Assembly (NCBI RefSeq): GCF_002939865.1
Contig: NZ_MDEE01000027.1
Location: 1 to 64,000 of the forward strand
Direction: 5' to 3'
Length of the DNA: 64,000 bases
Source: Xanthomonas dyei
GTDB lineage: Bacteria; Pseudomonadota; Gammaproteobacteria; Xanthomonadales; Xanthomonadaceae
Part shown: positions 1 to 10,840 of the stretch, piece after piece
How positions within the stretch are numbered: the stretch's first letter is position 1
How the letters are laid out: every line of letters begins with the position of its first letter
Notes under the pieces: model-generated
Database searches by the model: none
What the model saw: only the letters and a program-made list of their open reading frames with translations
Told to the model about the DNA's origin: nothing
Translations under genes and position numbers: made by a program

Positions 1-54
1 GCCTGGGCGGGCTAACGCCCGCCGAGTTCCGTGATCAACATTAACCGCAGACCT

Positions 55-702
55 CTAGTTTTGGCTGGCACTGAATTGCGGGGAGTCGACACCCTTGTGG
101 TTAAAGCATCCGATCCAATTTCCCGAGGCATCCAATAGTGCTTCAAAGCCAATGGGACATCTCAGAGTCCTGTCTTTTCTAGCAACAAATGCGATCTGTC
201 CACCCGGAGTGGAGCATTGGCCTTTGCTATCTCTAGAGCTTCCGGAGACAGTGATTAATCTCAGGTCACTAACGAGTTGGCCTTGCTGGTATTGAGGGCT
301 GCCGCTCCAGCAAAGAAAATCTTGTTGAGACGTCTGACCCCAGCCGGTATCGACGGTCGATTCAGCTGGACATCCTGTCCGTTCTGCGTAGTAATTTTCG
401 GACAATGGAACAATATTGGACTCGTTCGTTGTTGAGTCCCCGCCTTCACAGTCAGGAGTGGCGTAGAGTCCTTTGTATACCCCGCCACGTGCTCTACACC
501 ATGCTGCATAAGCAGCTACGCTTGCTCCCAGTCGATCACAAAGCATGTACTCCCAGTTATCAGCGTGCGCCGTACAAACCTTTTTGCCGCCTTGGTTTGT
601 GCACTGTGAGTCCTGTGCTTCCGCGTCGACGGAAATCGTTGAGATAAATAATGCGACTAAGGAGAGTGCGAAAAATTTAAAATGCAATACGAATTTCGTC
701 AT
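55..702 (-). CDS. Secreted Cys-containing hypothetical protein
   Basis: I do not recognise a function. The ATG at 702 is preceded by AAGGAA about 8 bases upstream, so I prefer it over the longer frame reaching 783. The first ~28 residues (MTKF, then a hydrophobic stretch ending near VDAEAQ) form a signal peptide, giving a mature protein of about 187 residues. It holds at least eight Cys (for example CTNQ, KKVC, MLCDR, AWCRA, PDCEGG, GCPAES, DFLCW and GCFNHK), which suggests disulfides in the periplasm or outside. Base composition is clearly more AT-rich than the neighbours, which suggests recent acquisition. From memory, similar small Cys-rich secreted proteins sit beside RHS/YD-repeat genes in Xanthomonas; no such gene is visible because the window starts here. 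The frame, start and signal are seen; the RHS link is a guess. Confidence 0.65.
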   Translation of the reverse strand: MTKFVLHFKFFALSLVALFISTISVDAEAQDSQCTNQGGKKVCTAHADNWEYMLCDRLGASVAAYAAWCRARGGVYKGLYATPDCEGGDSTTNESNIVPLSENYYAERTGCPAESTVDTGWGQTSQQDFLCWSGSPQYQQGQLVSDLRLITVSGSSRDSKGQCSTPGGQIAFVARKDRTLRCPIGFEALLDASGNWIGCFNHKGVDSPQFSASQN

Positions 703-781
703 TTCAAATTCCTTTTTGTGGAAGTTCCGTTTGCTACGCGTCAAGCAACTGTCATTGCTTAAACACGGTAACACGCTTTCC

Positions 782-811
782 AAAAAAAGACCGGCGCGAG
801 CGCCGGTCTTT
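782..811 (-). terminator. Rho-independent terminator of htpG
   Basis: A perfect 11-bp stem (786-796 with 801-811, loop CGAG) is followed on the minus strand by a run of seven T. It lies 26 bases after the htpG stop and before the orphan secreted gene, so that gene should need its own promoter. Confidence 0.85.
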
Positions 812-836
812 CTGCACTAAGTCGCCATTGCCTAGG

Positions 837-2741
<1,905 letters not shown>

Positions 2742-2982
2742 TGGGGTCGTGCTCCATGGTGGTCCGGGCCGCACTGCGGCCGATGGCCTGGGGGATGAGG
2801 CCGTCGGCGGATTTTTTCAAGGCGTGCCTGCGCGAAGGTGTGGCGCATAGGTGCCCCGGACGGGCGGGGCGGGCATGCCGGCGGCAGCGGTATCATGGGC
2901 GGCCATCGCCTGCATTCCGACCCATGCTGCCACTTGCGCCACCTGTGTTACGCCGTCGTCCGCCTGCCACAGGCGCGTTGCG

Positions 2983-4109
<1,127 letters not shown>

Positions 4110-4155
4110 TCTCATCTGTCGTTCCATCACCACGCTTTTCAAAGGGAGGAGTTTC

Positions 4156-4653
4156 ATGAAACACACCATGCGCGCTTTGGCGCTCGCTTCGATCGCCGCT
4201 CTGGCGGTCACCGCCTGCAAGAAAGAAGAGCCGGCGCCGACCGCCGCTGCCGCTCCGGCAGCGCTGAAGGCCCCGGCCAAGGACGACAACGCCGGCTGGA
4301 AGAAGTACCTGCAGGAAGTGGTCGGCCAGAATCTGGGCGCCACCACCAACAGCCCGTTCCTGTACTACTTGCCGCCGGAATCCGATGCCGAGTTCGCCGG
4401 TAGCTACGAGCGTCAGCTGGAAAGCGTCAAGACCGCGCTGGCGCGTGGCGTGCAGCCGGGCAACATGCTGGCCTTCGGTTCGTCCGCCTCCACCAAGATG
4501 GCCGACCTGATCGAGGCCGCGTTCAAGGACGTGCAGCCGGATTCGATGAAGGGCGTGCGCGTGTTGTTCATCGGCGACGCCGCCGAGAATGCGCGCGTGC
4601 AGACCATCGTCCAGCCCAAGGGCGCGGAATACACCTTCGTTGAAGCCAAGTAA
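4156..4653 (+). CDS. Putative lipoprotein of unknown function
   Basis: 165 residues, start ATG at 4156 with a strong AGGGAGGAG Shine-Dalgarno. The N-terminus is a lipoprotein signal (MKHTMRALALASIAALAVTAC, Cys21 as the likely lipidation site), then a KKEE and Ala/Pro-rich linker, then a compact domain from about residue 45. There is an LFIGDAAENARV segment near the C-terminus but no motif that names an activity. It sits 46 bases behind coaD and before the ferredoxin. Two neighbouring charged residues after the Cys (KK) do not suggest inner-membrane retention by the Asp+2 rule, so outer-membrane anchoring is the default inference. Confidence 0.75.
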   Translation: MKHTMRALALASIAALAVTACKKEEPAPTAAAAPAALKAPAKDDNAGWKKYLQEVVGQNLGATTNSPFLYYLPPESDAEFAGSYERQLESVKTALARGVQPGNMLAFGSSASTKMADLIEAAFKDVQPDSMKGVRVLFIGDAAENARVQTIVQPKGAEYTFVEAK

Positions 4654-4884
4654 TGCCGTACCAGGCCGGATGCGCGGGAGGGCGCACCCGGCCGCGGCGT
4701 GCGGAGCCAGCAGCATGCTGACTTCGCACGGCACCGGAGCCGGCCGTGTCAGGCCGGTGTCCGACAGCGCCCACGGCGTTTTCCCCTGGTTGATTCGCGC
4801 CATGTGCGCCCGCCTGCAGCAGTACGTTGCGTTCCAGCGCCTGCAGTTGAACCGCGCTGCCCCGCATCGCATGGTGTCGTCGAT

Positions 4885-5169
4885 ATGTCGCTGAAAATCA
4901 ACGAGCTCTGCGTCAACTGCGACGTCTGCGAACCGGCATGCCCGAATCAGGCGATCTCGATGGGCGAAACCATCTACGTGATCGATCCGGCACGCTGTAC
5001 CGAATGCGTGGGCCATTTCGACGAGGCGCAATGCGTGGTGGTGTGCCCGGTCGAGTGCATCGACCCGGATCCGGACATTCCGGAAACCCACGATCAATTG
5101 CTGGCCAAGCTCATGCAGCTGCAGCGCGATCACCCCGAACTGTACGAACAGGAGCCTCCCGTCCCGTGA
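4885..5169 (+). CDS. 2[4Fe-4S] ferredoxin, YfhL type
   Basis: 94 residues. A small electron carrier with two cluster motifs: CVNCDVCEPACP (CxxCxxCxxxCP) and a second one with the YfhL-type insertion, CTECVGHFDEAQCVVVCP (CxxCx8CxxxCP). The C-terminal helix after the clusters (DIPETHDQLLAKLMQLQRD) is typical of this ferredoxin III/YfhL family. The start ATG at 4885 is chosen because it places the first Cys at residue 9. Its last codons overlap the GTG of ggt. The partner enzyme cannot be told from the sequence. Confidence 0.93.
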   Translation: MSLKINELCVNCDVCEPACPNQAISMGETIYVIDPARCTECVGHFDEAQCVVVCPVECIDPDPDIPETHDQLLAKLMQLQRDHPELYEQEPPVP

Positions 5170-6962
5170 GCACTTTCTCCCGACGTTTTTCGACACGCGG
5201 CCTGCTGTTGCTGGCCTTGGTGCTGGCAGCGCCGGCCTGGTCCGCCGATGGCGCCAAGCCTTCCGCCGGCGCGCCCGCTGCGGTCGCCGCGCATCCGCCC
5301 GGTGCGGCGGTGGCCAGCGGCCATGCATTGGCCACCGATGCCGGGCTGCAGATCCTGCGCGAGGGTGGCAACGCGTTCGATGCGGCCATTGCGGTGTCGT
5401 CCACGCTGGCAGTGGTCGAGCCGATCAGCTCGGGCCTGGGCGGCGGTGGTTTTTTTCTGCTGCACGATGCCAAGACCGGCAAGGACGTGATGCTGGACGC
5501 GCGCGAATACGCGCCCGAATCGGCCACGTCGGAAAAATTCCTCAACAAACAGGGCGAACTGGACCGCGACCGCTCGGTCAACGGGCCGTGGTCGGCCGGC
5601 ATTCCCGGTCTGCCCGCCGCGCTGGTGGAGCTGGCATCCAAGCACGGCCGGCTGCCGCTCAAGCAATCGCTGGCGCCGGCAATCCGCATCGCCACCGACG
5701 GCTTCCCGGTGTATGCGCGCATGGCCAAGGGTTACGCCTCGCGGCGCGAGGTGATGGAGCGCTATCCCGGAACGCGTGAAGTGTATTTGCGCGGCGGAAA
5801 ACCCATTGCCGAAGGCGACACCTTCAAGCAACCCGAGTTGGCGCACACCTTGCAGCTGCTCGGCGACAAGGGTTTCGACGGGTTCTACAAGGGCGAGACC
5901 GCCAAGAAGCTGATCGCTGGCGTCAGGCAGGCGGGCGGGCATTGGACTGCGGCGGAGCTGGCCGGTTACACGGTGAAAGAGCGCACGCCGATCCAGTTCG
6001 ATTATCGCGGCTGGACCATCACCACCGCGCCGCCGCCGTCCTCGGGCGGTATTGCGCTGGCAGCCATGTTGCAGATTCTGGAAGGCTGGGACTTGAACAA
6101 GCTCGATGACGTGCATCGCACGCATCTGGTGGTGGAATCGATGCGCCGTGCCTACCGCGACCGCACGTTCTTTCTGGGCGACCCGGACTTTGTGGACGTG
6201 CCGCAGCGCGTGCTGACCAGCAAGGATTACGCGCAAGGCCTGCGTGCCACCATCAACCCGGAAAAGGCCACGCCCAGCGATCTGTTGTCGGGCAACCCCA
6301 CGCCGCTGGAAGACGACGAGACCACGCACTTTTCCATCATCGATGGCGAAGGCAATCGCGTCGGCGCCACCCAGACCGTCAACCTGCTATACGGCTCGGG
6401 CCTGATCCCCAAGGGCACCGGCGTGCTGCTCAATGACGAGATGGACGACTTTGCGCTCAAGCCGGGCACGCCGAACGCCTTTGGCGTGATGGGCTACGCG
6501 GCCAACGCCCCCAAGCCGGGCAAGCGCATGCTCAGCTCGATGACGCCCACCTTCATGGAATCGGCCGATAAGGCGATCGTGCTGGGCACACCGGGCGGCA
6601 GCCGCATCATCACCATGGTGCTGCTCGGCATCCTGGGTTACGACGCAGGACTGGATGCGCAGGCGGTCAGCGCGTTGCCGCGCTATCACCATCAGTGGCT
6701 GCCGGATGTCATCGACGCCGAAACCGACGCGTTCTCGCCAACGACCGCCAAGGGCCTGCAGGCGATGGGCCACGCGCTCAAACTGCCCGGCGATACTGCA
6801 GAAGGCGGGCGCGGGTCCAGCCATGTGTGGGGCAACCTGCAGACCGTGGAATGGGACAAGCGCAGCAATGTGCTCAGCGGCGGCAGCGACCCGCGTAATC
6901 CGGTGGGCAAGGCGCAGGTGCAGTTGGATGCGCAGAACGCTTCGAGCGCTGCTGCAAAATGA
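5166..6962 (+). CDS. ggt: Gamma-glutamyltransferase precursor
   Basis: 598 residues. It cleaves or transfers the gamma-glutamyl group of glutathione in the periplasm. The GTG start at 5166 overlaps the ferredoxin stop (GTGA). Residues 1-27 are a signal peptide (hydrophobic LLLLALVLAAPAWSA). The autoprocessing site is at DDETTHFSIIDGEGN: Thr386, the first T of TTH, is the expected N-terminal nucleophile of the small subunit. Other family marks are GGNAFDAAIAVS near residue 67, SGLGGGGFFLLHD near 89, and PPPSSGG near 290. The last part contains MLSSMTPT and LGTPGGSRI, as in active GGTs. Length is normal for the family. Confidence 0.96.
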   Translation: MSTFSRRFSTRGLLLLALVLAAPAWSADGAKPSAGAPAAVAAHPPGAAVASGHALATDAGLQILREGGNAFDAAIAVSSTLAVVEPISSGLGGGGFFLLHDAKTGKDVMLDAREYAPESATSEKFLNKQGELDRDRSVNGPWSAGIPGLPAALVELASKHGRLPLKQSLAPAIRIATDGFPVYARMAKGYASRREVMERYPGTREVYLRGGKPIAEGDTFKQPELAHTLQLLGDKGFDGFYKGETAKKLIAGVRQAGGHWTAAELAGYTVKERTPIQFDYRGWTITTAPPPSSGGIALAAMLQILEGWDLNKLDDVHRTHLVVESMRRAYRDRTFFLGDPDFVDVPQRVLTSKDYAQGLRATINPEKATPSDLLSGNPTPLEDDETTHFSIIDGEGNRVGATQTVNLLYGSGLIPKGTGVLLNDEMDDFALKPGTPNAFGVMGYAANAPKPGKRMLSSMTPTFMESADKAIVLGTPGGSRIITMVLLGILGYDAGLDAQAVSALPRYHHQWLPDVIDAETDAFSPTTAKGLQAMGHALKLPGDTAEGGRGSSHVWGNLQTVEWDKRSNVLSGGSDPRNPVGKAQVQLDAQNASSAAAK

Positions 6963-7177
6963 TCCGAGTGCAGATGGCAGGCTAGCGCCTGCCTTCTGCG
7001 TTTTATGACGTGCCATGACAGCGATCAGCATTAGAGCGGGCTAGCAACGCAACCTGGCAAGCCGTCGTTGGGTGGGTGCGCATGGCGTGCTCGTAACCGG
7101 AACGCACGAGTGGGACACGCCGCACCGAGCACCGGCCGCGCCCGCCCCGCGGCTGCACGGCAGCTGTGTTAGCTGCT

Positions 7178-7441
7178 CTAGTTCAGTAGTCCGTAATAAT
7201 GTCCATCCTTGGCTTGATAGACGGTATAGGTGTCGTCGTAGTCGTCGTCGCCTTTCTTTTTATCGACGACGCTGTCGACCAGGCGCACTACCAGCTTGCC
7301 GTCCAGTAGATAGACGTCCGGATTCGTATTGCCGGCGAGGAACGGCTTCCAGCGTGTCATTCCACGTTGTTTGGCTTGGTGCTGCTCAGGGTCCAGTGAG
7401 CCAGGTGCGATTGGTTTTTTGTTGCTGTCGATGATGTTCAT
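7178..7441 (-). CDS. Small acidic/basic hypothetical protein
   Basis: 87 residues; function not recognised. The ATG at 7441 has AAAGGA 8 bases upstream, which decides it over an in-frame ATG at 7462. The sequence runs from a polar N-terminus (MNIIDSNKKPIAPGS) to a predicted beta-rich core (PDVYLLDGKLVVRLVDSV), then the charged patch DKKKGDDDYDDTYTVY, and ends GHYYGLLN. No signal peptide or membrane segment is seen. It stands alone between ggt and the cellulase on the opposite strand. A real gene is supported by the Shine-Dalgarno and the non-shadow composition. Confidence 0.6.
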   Translation of the reverse strand: MNIIDSNKKPIAPGSLDPEQHQAKQRGMTRWKPFLAGNTNPDVYLLDGKLVVRLVDSVVDKKKGDDDYDDTYTVYQAKDGHYYGLLN

Positions 7442-7879
7442 TGGGTTGTCCTTTAAGGCCATGGAATGAAAGGGCGTCGCTCGCTGCATTCGTGGCGGAT
7501 GCAGTGCATCGAGGCCAAGCCACGTTAGCTGGCGATGGACAAGCGGGATTGGCCTAAACGAGTGCAATTGCAGGCGATTCGATGGGATATTGGAGATGCT
7601 CCCGTCGTGGATGCCGCTGACCCGAACGCGGGCCGGTCAATCCGGTGCAATCACTGAAAGACTGCGACATGGCTGGCAGTACGTTGCAACGGAAAATACG
7701 ATCCCGGCTGACCCGTGTGATTCGGTTGGGCCGGCCCCCTTCTGTCGCAGAGAAATAGGTCGCCGGTTGGCGAGTTCATTCGCTGATGCGATGCAACGGC
7801 TGGCGTGATGTGGCTCAGTTGCGGCCGCCTTCGGTAGGGTCGGGCTTGTCGTGGCGTTGCAGTGCGGCCACCATGGCGT
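7442..7879 (+). other. Intergenic region upstream of the cellulase
   Basis: 438 bases with no gene I can support. It should contain the divergent promoters of the small orphan and the GH9 gene. I see no clear repeat, terminator or operator. Confidence 0.5.
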
Positions 7880-9625
7880 ATGAAAAATTTCTCCGCTTTG
7901 TTGACCGCCGCTGCGCTGATACTTCCATCGACCGCCTGTACCGCCGAGTCCGTTTCGGATGGCGCTGGCGGCTCCATCCACGTCAATCAACTCGGCTATC
8001 TGCCAGGCTCGGCCAAGTTGGCGGTGGTCGGGTTGCCACAGGGCGCGGCGCCAGGCGCGGACCGTTTCACGGTCGAAGATGCGCAGGGCCGCACGGTGCT
8101 GAAAGGCACGTTGCAACCGCCAGCGCTGTGGTCGCCGGCCGGGCAGCAGGCGCGGGTGGCGGATTTCTCCAGCGTGCGTGCGCCGGGCACCTACCGGTTG
8201 AAGATCGATGGGTTGCCGGCCTCGGATGCATTCCCGATCAACGCGCATGCGTATCAGCCTGTGGTCGATGCCTCGCTCAAGGCGTTCTATTTCAATCGCG
8301 CCAGCACCGCGTTGCCGGCGCAGTTCGCCGGGCGCTATGCGCGTGCGGCCGGGCATCCGGACACGCAGGTACGCATCCACCCATCGGCGGCATCGGCCAC
8401 GCGTCCGGCCGATAGCGTGATCAGTGCACCCAAGGGCTGGTACGACGCCGGCGATTACAACAAGTACATCGTCAACTCCGGCATCAGCACTTACACCTTG
8501 CTGGCGGCCTATGAGCACTACCCGGCGCTGTTCAAGGCGCAGGCCCTGACCATCCCCAACGACGCGCCCGGCGTCCCCGGCATCCTGCAGGAAACCTGGT
8601 GGAATCTGGAATGGATGCTGGCCATGCAGGACCCGGCCGATGGTGGCGTGTACCACAAGCTCACCGACAAGCAGTTCGACGGTCTGGTAATGCCCGATCA
8701 GGCCAAGCAGCAACGCTACGTGGTGATGAAGGCCACGGCGGCCACGCTGGATTTTGCAGCTGTAATGGCAGCGGCCAGCCGTGTGTATGCGCCGTTCGAA
8801 AAGCAGTATCCGGGTGTGTCGGCGCGCATGTTGAAGGCGGCGCGTCATGCCTGGAGCTGGGCGCAGCAGCATCCGGATGTGATCTATCGCCAGCCCGACG
8901 ATGTGCGGACCGGCGGCTATGACGATGCGCAGGTCGACGACGAATTCGCGTGGGCGGCGGCGGAGTTGTATGTCACCACCCGCGAGGATGGTTTCTACGA
9001 TGCGATGCTTGCGCGCAACGTGCCGGCCAGCGTGCCGGGCTGGAGCAATGTGGGCGGGCTGGCGTGGATGTCGCTGGCCGCGCACCGCGACACGCTGACC
9101 GCGCATGCGGATCGTGCGCGCATCACGGCTGAGATCACCGGTCTGGCGCAGCAGTTGACCGAGCAATGGCAGGCATCGCCGTGGCGCCTGGCCATGACCG
9201 ACAAGGATTTCGTCTGGGGCAGTAATTCCGCCGTACTCAACCGCGCGATGATGCTGTTGCAGGGCTATCGCCTGACCCAACAACGGACGACGCTGGATGC
9301 CGCGCAATCGCATCTGGATTACATCCTGGGGCGTAATCCGCTGGGGTTGTCGTTCGTCACCGGAGTAGGCCAGCGCACGCCGATGCATATCCACCATCGC
9401 CCCTCGGAGGCCGACGGCATCGACGCGCCGGTGCCGGGTTGGTTGGCCGGCGGCCCGCAGCCGGGCCAGCAGGACGCCAAGGACTGCAAGGTGGCGTATC
9501 CGTCCACGTTGCCGGCGCTGTCGTATCTGGATAACACCTGCAGTTACGCGAGCAATGAAGTCGCCATCAACTGGAATGCGCCGCTGGTGTATGTGAGTGC
9601 GGCCATCGAGGCCTCGACGCGCTGA
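7880..9625 (+). CDS. Glycoside hydrolase family 9 (cellulase/cellodextrinase-like)
   Basis: 581 residues, an exported enzyme hydrolysing beta-1,4-glucans or their oligomers by inversion. After a signal peptide (residues 1 to ~22; the TAC at 18-20 is at best a weak lipobox) comes an N-terminal Ig-like CelD_N domain (IHVNQLGYLPGSAKLAVV, ~32-125), then the (alpha/alpha)6 GH9 barrel. The first active-site motif is GWYDAGDYNKYIVNSG, with Asp189 and Asp192 as the water-activating pair. The His/Arg motif is MHIHHRPS near 513. The proton donor is Glu560 in ASNEVAINWN. All three GH9 signatures are present, so it should be active. No carbohydrate-binding module is fused. In a plant pathogen this suits cell-wall degradation or use of cell-wall oligosaccharides. 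Confidence 0.95.
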   Translation: MKNFSALLTAAALILPSTACTAESVSDGAGGSIHVNQLGYLPGSAKLAVVGLPQGAAPGADRFTVEDAQGRTVLKGTLQPPALWSPAGQQARVADFSSVRAPGTYRLKIDGLPASDAFPINAHAYQPVVDASLKAFYFNRASTALPAQFAGRYARAAGHPDTQVRIHPSAASATRPADSVISAPKGWYDAGDYNKYIVNSGISTYTLLAAYEHYPALFKAQALTIPNDAPGVPGILQETWWNLEWMLAMQDPADGGVYHKLTDKQFDGLVMPDQAKQQRYVVMKATAATLDFAAVMAAASRVYAPFEKQYPGVSARMLKAARHAWSWAQQHPDVIYRQPDDVRTGGYDDAQVDDEFAWAAAELYVTTREDGFYDAMLARNVPASVPGWSNVGGLAWMSLAAHRDTLTAHADRARITAEITGLAQQLTEQWQASPWRLAMTDKDFVWGSNSAVLNRAMMLLQGYRLTQQRTTLDAAQSHLDYILGRNPLGLSFVTGVGQRTPMHIHHRPSEADGIDAPVPGWLAGGPQPGQQDAKDCKVAYPSTLPALSYLDNTCSYASNEVAINWNAPLVYVSAAIEASTR

Positions 9626-10056
9626 TGGATGCCTGAGGTTTCTAGCAAGCTGCACCATCAGGCCGCAGTTCTATCACCGTATTTAGTGGCTATCTCAGGC
9701 GCGTGCGCAGGGGGGCTATCCCTTCTCCCCTCGGGAGAAGGTGGCCCAAAGGGCCGGATGAGGGGCGCCTCAGCAACCTGCCGATGCCTGGCATGACAAA
9801 CGCGTCGCTACGCGCCGGCAGCGGTGAATCGCCTACGTCCTCGCTGACGTAGCCTCACCCCAACCCCCACTGCGCCCCCCGGCCCGCGCTTGCAGCGCGG
9901 GCGCTCCAAAGCGCGCGCGCCAATGGCGCGCAAGCGGTGCCTTCTCGCCCCGAGGGGAGAGGGGCTTCAAGCCGCCGATTCCCTCACCAGCGCTGTTGCA
10001 GTGCGATCGGCGATCGTCCAGCGCGCATCAGCTTTTGATCTGTCCGATGAAGAGAC
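9626..10056. repeat. Intergenic region with CTTCTCCC...GGGAGAAG repeat units
   Basis: 431 bases without a gene. At 9721-9766 there is a palindromic unit (CCTTCTCCCCTCGGGAGAAG plus GGCCGGATGAGGGG), and at 9941-9966 a related inverted unit (CTTCTCGCCCCGAGGGGAGA). Between them are short GC hairpins around 9880-9930 (for example GCGCGCGCCAATGGCGCGC). A member of the same family lies at 52756-52801. These resemble the REP-like palindromes common between Xanthomonas genes. The unit near 9950 may also help end upp transcription. Confidence 0.7.
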
Positions 10057-10689
10057 TCACTCCACCCGCGTTCCGAAAATCCGGTCGCCCGCATCGCCCA
10101 GGCCGGGCAGGATGTAGCCCTTTTCGTTGAGGTGGTCGTCGATGGCGGCGGTGTAGACCTCCACGTCCGGGTGCACGGCTTCCAGCGCTTTCAGGCCTTC
10201 TGGCGCGGCGACCAGGAAGATGCCCTTGATGCGGCGGGCGCCGGCGCGCTTGAGCATGTCGATGGTGGCGATCAAGGTGCCGCCGGTGGCCAGCATGGGG
10301 TCCAGGATCAGCGCGTCGCGTTCTTCCAGGCGGCCGGTCAGGCGTTCGAAGTAGGGCACCGGTTGCAGGGTTTCTTCATCGCGTTGCAGGCCGACCACAC
10401 TGACGCGCGCGGCGGGGATCAGTGCCAGTACGCCTGGCAGCATGCCTAAGCCGGCGCGCAGGATCGGCACCAGGGTGATCTTGGCACCGGCAATGCGCTG
10501 CACGTTCACCGGGCCGGCCCAGCCTTGTTGCACGTGCGATTCGGTGTCCAGATTGGCCGTGGCCTCGTAGGCCAGCAGGGTACCCAGCTCGGTGACCAGT
10601 TCGCGAAAGCCCTTGGTGCTCAAGGCGGCATCGCGCAGCAGGCCAATTTTGTGCTGAACGAGAGGGTGGCGGACTTCGACGATTTTCAT
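10057..10689 (-). CDS. upp: Uracil phosphoribosyltransferase
   Basis: 210 residues; converts uracil plus PRPP to UMP in pyrimidine salvage. The start ATG at 10689 gives the family N-terminus [20 protein letters not shown]. Further motifs: [11 protein letters not shown] near 95, the PRPP-binding loop [10 protein letters not shown] near 128, and the uracil-binding C-terminal [17 protein letters not shown]. Length matches E. coli Upp (208). The gene is divergent from the TonB receptor. Confidence 0.97.
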   Translation of the reverse strand: MKIVEVRHPLVQHKIGLLRDAALSTKGFRELVTELGTLLAYEATANLDTESHVQQGWAGPVNVQRIAGAKITLVPILRAGLGMLPGVLALIPAARVSVVGLQRDEETLQPVPYFERLTGRLEERDALILDPMLATGGTLIATIDMLKRAGARRIKGIFLVAAPEGLKALEAVHPDVEVYTAAIDDHLNEKGYILPGLGDAGDRIFGTRVE

Positions 10690-10840
10690 GGGCAGCGACA
10701 GACGGGAGAGGCGCACAGTGTGCCGCAGCCATGCGTGGCGCTGCCACACATCGGGTGTGATCGCGCTTGCATATGTCATGTCGGTGAAACGTCGTAGACA
10801 TAGTGTGTGCACCCATTCTTAACCGATTGGGGAAGCACTC

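Noticed and set aside
6-23. Hairpin GGCGGGC-TAAC-GCCCGCC as terminator of the first gene
   Set aside because: No T-run on the minus strand after the stem; too weak to report as a feature.
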